Source: Mesostigma viride (lineage: Eukaryota > Streptophyta > Mesostigmatophyceae > Mesostigmatales > Mesostigmataceae). From it: 64,000 nucleotides of DNA. The stretch covers positions 788,920-852,919 of the forward strand of contig RPFO01000080.1 of NCBI GenBank assembly GCA_009746045.1, written 5' to 3'. The translations under genes and the position numbers were made by a program. Positions 47,190-57,600 of this stretch are shown here, piece by piece (position 1 is the first letter of the stretch; each line of letters opens with the position of its first letter). Below the pieces are notes generated by a model that made no database searches, was not told the origin of the DNA, and worked only from the letters and a program-made list of their open reading frames with translations.

Positions 47190-47458
47190 AGTACAGCCAT
47201 GCTACGCCCTGGCTATGTTCAGATTACTTGCCCACGCTCCTTGCTATGATATGCTCACATGGGTCTTATTGCACCCACAGTTTGCCGGATCGTTAGCCTG
47301 TCCTTTTAGCTAGCCGCGCCCGATTGCAGCTGTGGCATGCCTTTGGCATGAAGGAGACTGGGGGTCTCTGCCCTTTCTCCTGTAGTGCACACACAGGGAT
47401 TAAAAGCACTTCGGTGCTCCGTGACTCCCCAACGGGAGCACGAGTTTAATTAATTAAT
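47190..47458 (+). mobile_element. SINE-like insertion, 269 bp, with 10-bp TSD
   Basis: Flanked by TAATAGCCCT at 47180-47189 and 47459-47468; the neighbouring LINE copy at 48.99 kb is the uninterrupted site (aacctaatagccctgctgcacc). The 3' end carries a 7-bp stem hairpin (GTGCTCC...GGAGCAC) and then TTTAATTAATTAATTA, the same tail type as the other retroposons here. No clear pol III A or B box is visible, so calling it a SINE rests on size, TSD and tail. Confidence 0.82.
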
Positions 47459-47462
47459 TAAT

Positions 47463-48699
47463 AGCCCTGCTGCACCGCAAAATCAGCCCGCGTACGGCGG
47501 AGCATGATGTCAGCCATGGCCCGAGTCAGCGCCACCGACAAGCGCTGACGCCAATATGACGTCCAGGTCCGCGCCGACCATGCATATGGGGCCCGCTGGC
47601 CCTCCAGGTCCAGCCGGTCCTCCCGGAGACGGCAACACTCCTTGAAGAAGGCGGAGGTCAGGGGCCCCATGGCCCCAAACTCCTCCAGGACAAAGGGCAC
47701 CACACGATGGTGCCCGACGTCGCCGTAGGCCAGGAGCTTGGCCCGCTCCGCCCGGTACGTCCGCCGTGTAACCTGCCGTGAGGGAGGCCCCAGCCACGTG
47801 GCTAAGAGCCAAGGGCCGCGCCACCGAAACGTCAATAAGCAGATGCCGGCCACCCCCCTCAAAGTCCAGCACCACGATGTCAGGCCGGTGATTGGGGGAA
47901 TAGAAGGCAGCGCCATCCGCATCCTCGGACCGGATGTTCGCGTGGGGGAAGACCGACCGAACCATGGCGAGCACCACCGTCAGGAGGACAGTGTGCAAAT
48001 ACAAATACCAATTCTGATTCTGTTGGCCCCCCATGCAGCCATGGTAGTTAGTCCCCGTGGGATCCAGCGGCTGCCCACAGCTACCACAAGGCCGCCCGGC
48101 CGGAACAAGAGGCTGCGGGGCAAATAGCTGGTGCCGGAGCGCCACCGAGTAGTGGCTGGGAGCTAAGGCGAATGGAGGGGCCATGGGAAGAGCACGAAGG
48201 TACGCCGAGCCCACACTCCGCAAGGAAAGCGAGAACAGCCACGCACATCCCTGGGCGTTGAGGTCCGCAAAAAGAGCCATCCCATCAGCCGTGTGCAGAA
48301 TACCCGCGTAGGTTTTCTGGTGTTTATCGATGACGCGAGCAGGGAATGCGGCGGGAGATTGAACGGAGGCGACCGAGGGAGTACCGCGAGGGAGGTGGCG
48401 CTGTGCCGCCTGAGCGGCACGGCCACGGGCGAACAGGCCTGCTGGATCTCAGCATAGGCCTCCTGGATGGCGGTGACGAAGGGCAAAGGGCTGCTGGGGT
48501 CCAGGAGGTCAGGCGCTGCCGTTGCCAAAAGGGGCAGGAGCCGGCAGCTTTCCGCCCACGACTGAGCGACGGAGCCCAAAAATGCTGCTGGGGCCAGCCG
48601 GGCGGCACAAGTCAGACCACAGCCACCCATCCGTGCAGGCAGGGAGGCAATGCGAATAGCATGTGGCGGGAGGTCGGGCCCCGGGACCAGCTGCGCCAA
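47463..48699 (-). pseudogene. LINE ORF2 C-terminal region (REL-endonuclease type), frameshifted
   Basis: Three successive frames on the minus strand. First (from 48699): HAIRIASLPARMGGCGLTCA then ARLAPAAFLGSVAQSW, the region that follows RT in many LINEs. Second (from about 48280): FALAPSHYSVALRHQLFAPQ, a Cys cluster CGSCGQPLDPTGTNYHGCMG, and NHRPDIVVLDFEGGGRHLLI then DVSVARPLA, the (R)PD...(hh)iDv pattern of the restriction-like endonuclease of R2/CRE-type LINEs. Third (from about 47790): YRAERAKLLAYGDVGHHRVV, FVLEEFGAMGPLTSAFFKEC, ending DFAVQQGY and stop. At least two frameshifts make it non-functional; the RT domain is lost by truncation. Confidence 0.72.
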
Positions 48700-48837
48700 G
48701 GCCGACTGGATGCGTTCGTCGTGGCCCTCGGCGGCCAGCCGGACCTGAGCCGGAAGAGCGCCCCGGAGCCAGTGAACGACGCGAGGGTGAGCGCAAAACC
48801 ACAGAAGCAGACCCTTGGTCTGCGAATCATGAAGGCG

Positions 48838-49251
48838 CGCAATATATATTAAAAATATAATTACTTACAGCAGAGTGAAATCACTCAAACCAAAGCAAAC
48901 GCCCAGCTATAAACCTATATACAGAGCCATGTCAAAGCTCTATACTACGATAAGACCAATGGAAACGCCTAACGGGAGGAACCTAATAGCCCTGCTGCAC
49001 CGCAAAATCAGCCCGCGTACGGCGGAGCATGATGTCAGCCATGGCCCGAGTCAGCGCCACCGACAAGCGCTGACGCCAATATGACGTCCAGGTCCGCGCC
49101 GACCATGGGGCCCGCTGGCCCTCCAGGTCCAGCCGATCCTCCCGGAGCCGGCAACACTCCTTGAAGAAGGCGGAGGTCAGGGGCCCCATGGCCCCAAACT
49201 CCTCCAGGACAAAGGGCACCACACGATGGTGCCCGACGTCGCGCAATATAT
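48838..49251 (-). mobile_element. Second, shorter LINE 3'-end copy with 14-bp flanking repeat
   Basis: About 390 bp nearly identical to the end of the neighbouring LINE (ORF2 tail from VGHHRVVPFVLEEFG to DFAVQQGY, then 3' UTR), but without the SINE. It is flanked by CGCGCAATATATAT at 48838-48851 and 49238-49251. The same 'acgcaatatatat' also follows the 3' end of the first copy, so the word may be partly element-derived or a preferred target. Confidence 0.75.
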
Positions 49252-49429
49252 ATGGTGATGCGTGTAGTTTTGTGATGTATAGTTAGTTGTACCTTGTGCA
49301 GCTGGCGTGATCCTTGGATGTCCGTGTCAGATTACTATTAATTTCTTCAGGGTTATTCATCCCAGTTATCGGGGTTTTTCCTTATGTGGCATGCCCATCT
49401 TGAGCACCTCCGTAATCTATCATTCTCAA

Positions 49430-50985
49430 TGAATATATATGGTGAGCAAACGCTCCTCCGCGCAACGCAGCCTGGCGGCTGCGCTTAGCTAGCCCTGAAA
49501 ATACGTCTGCAGCTCCACTGAGCTGGCGGCTGCAGCTTCGCCCTCCGGCCCAGACGGCAGCGGCGCCACTAGCCAAGCCCTAGTGGTCGCCCAGCCCCCC
49601 GGGCTCGCCTCGTCCGCAGCGTTGCCTGAGCCCAAGCGCAGTCGCCCTGCCGAGCCGACCTGGAAAGAGTTCGACTTTGACGCCCGCCGGCCAGCTTAGG
49701 GGACTAAAGCCGTAGTAGTGTAGAATAGTAAGGCCTAGCCAATGTGGCCTTGCAGTCATGCGCAATAGGTGGCACGCTGGCTACTGAACTTCCTCACATT
49801 TCCACCACCGCCGCCTCCCGACCTCCACTGCCATTTCCGCCTCCACTGCCGACATCAAAGCCCAGCTTCTCGACCTCGACCAACGCCTTCACATTGCATG
49901 AGCCACCGCCACCGCCCTTGAGAGCTTGCATGACACCGCCGGCCTCACCGCCCAGGCGGTGAAGGACATCGCCGCCCAGCCGGCACCTGCTGGCCCGGCC
50001 GGCGATGCTCCCTCCACCTGGGCGGACTTGCTTAAGCATCACACCACCTCCACCCATCGCGGCACAACTCAAGCAACAAGCCCTCGACCTTCGATCGCGA
50101 GGAAGCCGACATCGCCAGGCGCAGACACAATTATGTCATCGTCAAGCACTTCGACCAGCCGGCAGGTGAGACCTCCACGAGCCTTCTTGAGGCATTTAAG
50201 CGCGACATTTTTGCCCCCATGCTACTCACTGGTGAGCTGGACATGTCGGCTGTCCGCCTCCCCCGCGCGCGGGGGAAGGCTGGCCCGGCACCCGTGCTCC
50301 TCACCTTTAAGCGGTACATGGCGGACAAGCTGTCGTTCCTTAAATGCCGCAAGAAGCTCTCGGAGACTCGCTTCACGCTGGACGCGACGACTTGACCCTG
50401 GCCCAGCAACAGCGGCGACGCGAGCTATGGCCGACCTACCTTCAGCTCCGGCAGAGCGCAAGGGGGAAGCCGGTATACTGGAGGGGGGCGGTCATCCACG
50501 TTGACCACAAGCCCTGGCAGGCCCCCCCTGCCACCTCAGACTAGGGAATATATACCAGTAGTGTAGATTAGTCAGGCTTAGCCTAGCATGTGGCCCACGC
50601 GCATGTGCGCCCATAATGGCCCCCATGGATGATGCCTTCATAATTTAGCCAAGCCCTGCCTATAATGGGACCCCATGGATGTCGCATTAAGAATTTAGCC
50701 ATGCTATGCCTATGCAGAGAGACGCTCTCTGTTGAGAAGCCATGCCCTAGCTCTTGTATAGCCATGATGATCTTCCTCCACATGACATACTCCCCCTTAG
50801 CTGGGCATAGTGTGAAGATCATGAGGGTGCAGGTGCCCTGGTGCACCTAGAGCAAGGGTAGCTTACATTCCCACCCTTGCAGGAAGTAGCCCAGAATGTA
50901 TTAAAAGCCATATGCCCCTTCTCAGGGATATGTGCTACATGTACTCCCAACGGAGTTATGTTTCTAATTAATTAATGGCATGTCA
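49430..50985 (+). mobile_element. Half-LINE element with L1-ORF1-like domain, copy 2
   Basis: ORF1-like remnants (49500-50545), then a 3' region shared with copy 1 ('actagggaatatataccag', 'cccatggatg', 'gctctctg', 'ggtgcacctagagcaag', 'taaaagccatatgcc'), then the hairpin ACTCCcaacGGAGT and TTCTAATTAATTAATGG. No RT or endonuclease reading frame. The left boundary is uncertain. The region 49252-49430 before it has no gene. Confidence 0.6.
49500..50545 (+). pseudogene. L1 ORF1p-like protein, broken (copy 2)
   Basis: Pieces in order: SSTELAAAASPSGPDGSGAT to EPKRSRPAEPTWKEFDFDARR, then stop (49696). ISASTADIKAQLLDLDQRLH and LESLHDTAGLTAQAVKDIAA (coiled-coil-like), TWADLLKHH. After a shift, YVIVKHFDQPAGETSTSLLE, RDIFAPMLLTGELDMSAVRL, PVLLTFKRYMADKLSFLKCR and KKLSETRFTLD. 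After a further one- or two-base shift near 50390, DLTLAQQQRRRELWPTYLQL and KPVYWRGAVIHVDHKPW. This is the best preserved version of the RRM-CTD pair of L1 ORF1p in the window. At least three lesions. Confidence 0.68.
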
Positions 50986-51663
50986 CGGAGCATGTCCAGG
51001 AATAGTTGTCTCACTTAATATGACTATATTGTAATTGTCTCTTTGATCTCGATGTGGGAGTGCCATGCACTCCCCTCCCCCGCCCCCCCCCCCCAAAATG
51101 GCCACTAATAGGCCCCCCGTCCCACATAATGCTCTGCCCCCCCCCCAAAAAAAAATGGCTGGTAAGGCCCCTTCGCCACAAAATGCCCCACTCCCGCCCC
51201 CACTGGCCACTTAGCGAGCAAGGCCCCGCCCCTTTGCCACCAAACCCACGCAAGCGCCTGGGAACGACGACGACACAACGCACGCGCGAATGAATGCGCG
51301 TGAGGACGACTCCACTGATCAATACCGGGTATGCAGGGGATGACCCCTGCGCTGCCAGCTCGATAAAGGGAAAAAAAAAAATCCTTGGACGCACGACATC
51401 AAGTGCAGGCACTGAGACCCTTCAGTAGTATCCATTGATTTAACCCCTCAACAGAATCGAATCCAACAAGCGGCTTTGCGTCACCGCTCAAGCGCAGCCG
51501 TCGCCGCTCAAGCAATTATGTATTGCCGCTAGAGCCGTTGAGTTTTGCTGCTCAAGGCGTGAAGCATCACGGCTTCAAGCGCTCACATCGCCGATAAATG
51601 AGCCGTTCAACACCCCCCCTCACACGGTCGCACTGCTGATAGTAGCCGTTGAGCATTGCCTCC
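50986..51663. other. 3' flank of the NRPS-like gene, no gene seen
   Basis: 51065-51240 is C-rich with runs of up to 10 C and an A run. 51470-51660 has loosely repeated GCCGTTGAGC / CGCTCAAGC words (51488, 51508, 51530, 51650), possibly a decayed tandem repeat in the gene's 3' UTR. No polyadenylation signal can be chosen. Confidence 0.45.
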
Positions 51664-54600
51664 TCACGCGGTTGCATCGCCGATCATGGCCAGCATCGAG
51701 CGCGTGCCGACGAGCAGCAGCAACGCGACCCACAGCGATGTGATGGCCTTGCCCACGCTCACGTGCCGCCCGCGCAGCGCCTCAAACACTGCAAAGATAA
51801 CAAGCTGGCAGCACAGCGGCAGGCACAGCGTGAGCAGGCCAGTCAGGAGCGGCAACGGCGCCGCCGCCCGCAACGCGCCAAAGGTGAGCGGCTCGGCTAA
51901 CCGCAGCACGTAGGGGTGAAAGAGGTAGGTGGGTAGGCTGGCCTCCCCGACGCGCGCCAGCAGCTGATATCCCCGCGCGGGGGCCGCCACGAGCGGCAGC
52001 ATAATCATCGCCGCCGAGACGGCCAGCTCGCGCAGCTGCTCTCCCAAGCGGGCGGGCCACTGCGCCCACAGCTCGCCACGCACCCACCCGGCCATGAGGT
52101 CCGCCACGCTGCGCACGTGTGGCACCGTGTCGTGGCTGCGCAGGTCGATCAGGGCGCCGTCGGGGGCGACCACATAGAGCGCGCCGACGACGCACGCAGC
52201 CACGTACGCGGCCCCGCAGGCGCGCGCCAGCCACGGGACGCGCCGCACGGCGCCCAGCGCGGCCAGGACTTGGCGCGAGAAGAGGTACCCGGCCGCAAAG
52301 GGGAGCAGGAGGACGAGCAGGCGGGGGCCGAGCGGGGCCCACCCCGGCTGGTGGACGCCCCAGGGGCCCCAGAACCAGGTCCCGTGGGCGTGCGCGGCGG
52401 GCTCGGGCGGGTCGATGTACGCGAGCGCCACAGGGAGGAGAAGGTGGGCGGCCACCGCGCACGCGAGCAAGGGCCAGCGGAGCCGCCGCGCGCGCGACAG
52501 GTGTCCCTGCCCCGCCCCCACGCACAGGTAGGCGAGCGCGTAGTTGAGCGCGATGGAGTAGAGGCCCCACAGGTGGGAGGTCGTGGAGACGATGTGGGGC
52601 CGTGCGTGTGCAGAGCTTCCCACGTTGGAACCCGTGACGGTGGTCAATATGCCCCCCAGGCTTGGGGTTGAGAAGGCAGAACTCGACGCCTCGGATAGGG
52701 GTTCTAATGCAGAGGCGCCGATGGGCAGATTCATGGGCGCTGGGCGGGTGACGTCCGGCGGCATCATGAGGGAATCGAACAGGTGGGAGATCTGGCCCAT
52801 GACGACCGCCAGCAGGACCAGCAGCGTGACGTGGCGCAGCTGCGGCCCCCCCGCCGACTGCGCGAGGCCGATCCCGGTGCTCAGCCCGAGCCCCGAGAGG
52901 CCCCCCCGGCCGGCCATCTTGGGCAGGAAGTTGAGCAGGGACGTGTCGTCGTGGGGCGGCCACAGACCGGACAGAGACGTGCTCTGGAAGCAGCGCAGGT
53001 TCTGCCCCGCGCAGTGGCCAAAGTGGACGGCCACGACGTAGTAGGACCAGAGGAAGCGGGAGATGTTGAAGGCGTGAAGGAGCTCCGCTTCCTGTACCCC
53101 CATGTCACGCTCATCACCCACTCCTACGGCTGGCCCCCGAGAGTCCACCGTGATGTCCCAGGTGCGCGGAAGGGGATCCTGGGGCTTGCTGCCGGCCTGA
53201 AGGTGCAGCTGGGTGGTAGCGGCTTCCTTCCCTTTGCCTCCGCTCGGGTTCCTGGTGATGCCAAAGGGGTGGGTCTGCGACGTGTGGGGTCGGGCTGACC
53301 TGAGTTGGTAGGTACCCTCGCTGGCTTCGGGTGCGCTAGGGTATGTGGGATGAGGAGTGCTAACGACTGCCCCTTGCGCTCTCCTGCCATGCAGCCCCGT
53401 GGGCGCATGAGCATGGTTCCCCCAGTCATCGTCCTCCTCCTTGTCTGCCTGCCCACTTGTAAATGCTACCCCATCCAGCACGCTCTCTCCCCTCACTCTG
53501 CTCTCATCCGTTGCCACATGTCCAGCATCCCATGAAGCAAGCTTCGCAGATCCCTTCTTCTTTCCTTTCCCCCCTCCTGTCCCTGTCTCCGCCCCCGTCC
53601 CCGCCCCCACCCCCCCGCCCCCCTTGCCTGCCTCCACCGCGGCCACCTCCCTTGCTGCCTGTGCCATCTCCTCAATGGTTCGGAAACGCGCGAGCGATGC
53701 CGCCCCCAACCGGCCCAGCGCCACCACCTCGGGCGCCGCGCCCGCCTCGGCCGCCGCCGCCGCCAGCCCCCTCTGCAGGCGCATCGCGTTGAGCGAGTGC
53801 CCCCCGAGCGCAAAGAAGTCGTCCAGCACCGAGACGGACGCCAGGCCCAGCGCGTCGCGCCAGATGGCGGCAAGGCGGGCCTCGAGGGCGCCACGGAGGG
53901 CCGGGGGCGGCGCTGTCGACCCCTGCCCTTTGCCTGCATCAATCATATTCTCTACGCCTGCGCCTGCTTTATTCTTCTCTACATTTAACGTACCAGCCTC
54001 TCCTCGCTGGCTTACCCCATCAACCCCATGTACATCTCCACGCCCTGCTCCTCCACTGCAAAAATTACCTCCTGCCTCGCCACCCCCCTCGTGCGTGGCC
54101 ACATCCCCATCTTTGTGCGTGGCCATCGCCAGCACGGCGGCGCGGTCCACCTTGCCGTTGCTGAGGCGCGGGACAGACGCCGCGGGGAGGAGCACCGCGG
54201 GCAGCGCATAGTGGGGGAGGCATTCGGCCAGCCGCCGCCGCAGGAGGGGCACGTTCAGGTGGGCGGGCGCCACCACCGCCACCAAGTGGGAGGACAGCTC
54301 CACGGTGGCACCGGAGGTAGCATTATTAGCACTACTACATTCCATACTATTATTATTGCTGTTGCTAGTATTATTATTGTTATTTGTGTTGCTGGATACA
54401 GGGCCCCGGTCCATGGCCACGGCCACGCCGCACTCCTTCACGCCGGGCAGCGACGCGAGCGACTCCTCCACAAACCCGAGCGAGACGCCGAACCCCCGGA
54501 CTTTGGCCTGCGCGTCCGCGCGCCCGACCACCTCCACCTGCCCCGTCGACGGGACCACCCGCGCGATATCCCCCGTGCAGTACACCCGGGGGGGGGGAGG

Positions 54601-57600
54601 GGGGTCCGAAACCCCTGCCGCGTCCCCGAACAGGTCGCGAAACGGGTTGGGCGCGAATCGTGCCGCGCTGAGTTGCGGCTGGCCCACGTAACCGTCGGCG
54701 AGCGCGGGCCCGCCCACCCACAGCTCCCCCTGCGCGCCAGGTGGCAGGAGCGCGTGCACCGGCGGCGGCCCGACCACGTAGGCGGCCATGCGCGCCATGG
54801 GCGTGCCGATGGGGACGCAGCAGGAGGCGGCGCGTGCGCGGGAGAGGACGCGGGCAGTGACCCTCGCCAGCACACCGTCCCCTCCCGTCTCGCTCGCCCC
54901 AAACAGGTTGTACAGCTGGCACCCACGGCGGCCCGCGGCGGCCAGGAAGCGCGTGGCGAGGGCCAGCGGCAAGGGCTCCCCGCTGCAGATGCACACGCGC
55001 AGAGACGAGCGGCGCGTCAGCCAGTCGCGCGGCCGCACCCTGGGGTAGGGGGAGCCCCAGTCGAGAGCGGGGGCTGGCGATGAAGAGGGTGTATTATTTA
55101 CATAACCACTGGCGTACTTTGCTGGCAACCACGCAGGCATGGTGCCGTTAACAACGCCACCTCTCCCCTCCCTTTTCCCATCATTTTCCCAACAACCTTC
55201 CTCTTTCCCTCCTCCTTCCTCCTCTGCCGCCTCATCCCCTTCTTCTTCCTCCTCTTCCTCTTCCTCCTCCTCGTCCTCCTCATCCTCCTCATCCTCCCCC
55301 CCCTCGTGTGCGTGCGCCAGCATCGCGTTGAGGAGCGCGGGCACCGCCACGAGCCGGGTGACGGGAAACCGCGTGAGCGCGCGCAGGAGCGACCCGGGGG
55401 CCGCCTCCTGCGCGCGCGTGGCCAGCAGCAGCGGCGCCGGGGCCAGCAGCGCGCCCCAAACCTCCAGCACGTGGTCGATGAACGTGAACGTGGTGCGCGC
55501 CAGGAACAGCTCGTGACCCCTATCTCTGCCATTCTGAAAGCAAAGGTTCTCACTACCACCGCCATTACAAAGTTGGCTCGTTTTACGGCTCATTTTGTAC
55601 CCAAGAGGGAGACCAGGCTGACCACCACCCGAAAAAGAACGCCCCTGGCCATTACCAACACCTTCCTCTTCCTCCTCTCGATCCTGCTCTTCATCCTCGT
55701 CCTCGCTACCATCTTCACTGCCTTCATCATCCCCATCGTCATCACTCCCCCGCTGACCCTCCCCCTCCCCCTCCTTCCCCCTTGCCAGCGGGAAGGCGTC
55801 CCAATAGATGAGCAGCTTCCACGCCAGCGCCGCATGCGACAGCACCACTGGCTTGGGCGGCCCTGAGCTGCCGGACGTGAAGATGAGCAGTGCCGGGTGT
55901 GGGGGGCACGGCTCACACGGATTGCTTGTGTCCGGATCTGAAGGCGAGGCATGGGCGTCCACCGCACCTGCAGCAGCAGTTTGGCCATCCCTTGCCCCCC
56001 ATGCACTGTCCCTCTCAGCGCCGGTGGCAGGAAAGGCCAGCGGCATTGCGGCCCCTGCTCTCGGCGCCACCGCCAGCCGGAACCGAGTGCCACGCATGCC
56101 CTCCGCCACCACCACGCCCGCGCCCATGTCCGCGCACCCTCGCGCGACCGCATCACCTGCCGCCCCCGCGCCCACCACCACGAGGCGCGGGGCCACCTGC
56201 GCCAGCAGCGGTAGCGACCAGCCGGGCGGTTGCCGCGGGTCCACGGGCACATACGCCGCCCCCGCGGTGACGCACGCCAGCATGGCAACGAGCGCCGCGG
56301 GGGAGCGGGGCAGCGCAAGGGCCACTGGGACGCCCGCGCCCACGCCCAGGCACTGGAACTCGGCTGCCAGCGATCGCGCGTAGGCATCCAGCTGATCAAA
56401 CGTTACCGCCTGGCGCCCGCAACGAACCGCCACCGCACGCCGACCGGGGTAAGGGCCCTCGTCAAGGCGCGCCAGGGCGGCGCGCCACATGGCAGCCAGT
56501 GTGGGGTGCGCCGGCGGGTCGAACAATCCCCGTGGCCCGTGGCAGACGCGGCGCAGCATCGCTTGCTGCTGCGCGTCGCTCATCATCGGAAGCGACATCA
56601 CATCAGCGGTGGCAGCTGAGGGGGGCGAAAGGGGCGACGGGATAGCATGCATGCCTGATGGGCGGCAGATTCCATGATTCCTCTTGTCCTTACCTTCCCC
56701 ACCTCCACTGCCCCCGCGCTCCGGGTTGTCCACTCCCTTCTCCATTCCCACCTTCCCATCACCCACGTTATCATACTTTCCTTCTGAATGCATGCCCTCC
56801 TCCCCGCTTCTTTCCACCTGGTCTGGACGTCGACTCGCGGCCAAACCCACCTTGCCACGCTCCCCCGTTTCCCCCTCCTCCGCCACACCACCCGCACTAG
56901 CTGCCGCCGCCGCGTGCGCCATGACCACCCCCAGCGCGCGCACGATCGCGGCCACGCTCTCCCTCTCCCACAGATCGCGCGCGTACTGCACGGTGCCCTG
57001 TATGCCTCCACCTTCCCCCTTGTCCATGTACACCTCCAGGTCCACTTTGGACGTGGTGGGGGGCAGCCATGCGGGCGACGCGGGGCGGAGCGACAGGTCC
57101 CCCTCGCGGGTCAACCGCGCGCCACCCGGCCCTAGTTGGCCCACCATCCCCGCCCCTTCCCCCCACATGAGCAGCAACTGGAAGAGCGGGTTGGCGCCCG
57201 GGCAGGGCGGCGCGCCCATCGCGGCCACCACATGGTGGAAGGGCACGTCGGCGTGGTCGATCGCACCCAGCAGGGACGCGCGCACGCGGGAGACCAGGTC
57301 GTGGAACGTGTTGCGGGCGACAGCAGGAGAGGGGGCGTCGCTGTTGCCCCCACCACCACGATCGCCACCGTTAGGGCCGCCGCCACTCTTGCCGCTATCA
57401 CGGCCACCACCACTGGTGACCTTTCCCCCGCTGCTGCTGCTGCTCGTGAAATTGTCAGCATTGACAGGGTCCACCTCCACACAAATGGCGAGCGGGTTGA
57501 CAAAGTACCCGACCACGCCCTGCAGCTGCCAGCGGCCCCGGCCGCTCCAGGGTGTGCCCAGGACGACCTTGCGCTGGCCGCTGTACCGCGCCAGTGTGAG

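Larger units (their letters stand above)
47031..48837 (-). mobile_element. 5'-truncated LINE with restriction-like endonuclease region
   Basis: Read on the minus strand: the 3' part of a LINE ORF2 (48699-47463), then a 3' UTR (47189 to about 47043) ending GTAATAATATTTTTATA. A SINE-like element (47190-47458) interrupts it. A second, shorter copy of the same LINE 3' end lies directly beside it at 48852-49238, without the interruption. 5' truncation and tandem nesting of 3' ends fit target-primed reverse transcription. Confidence 0.75.
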
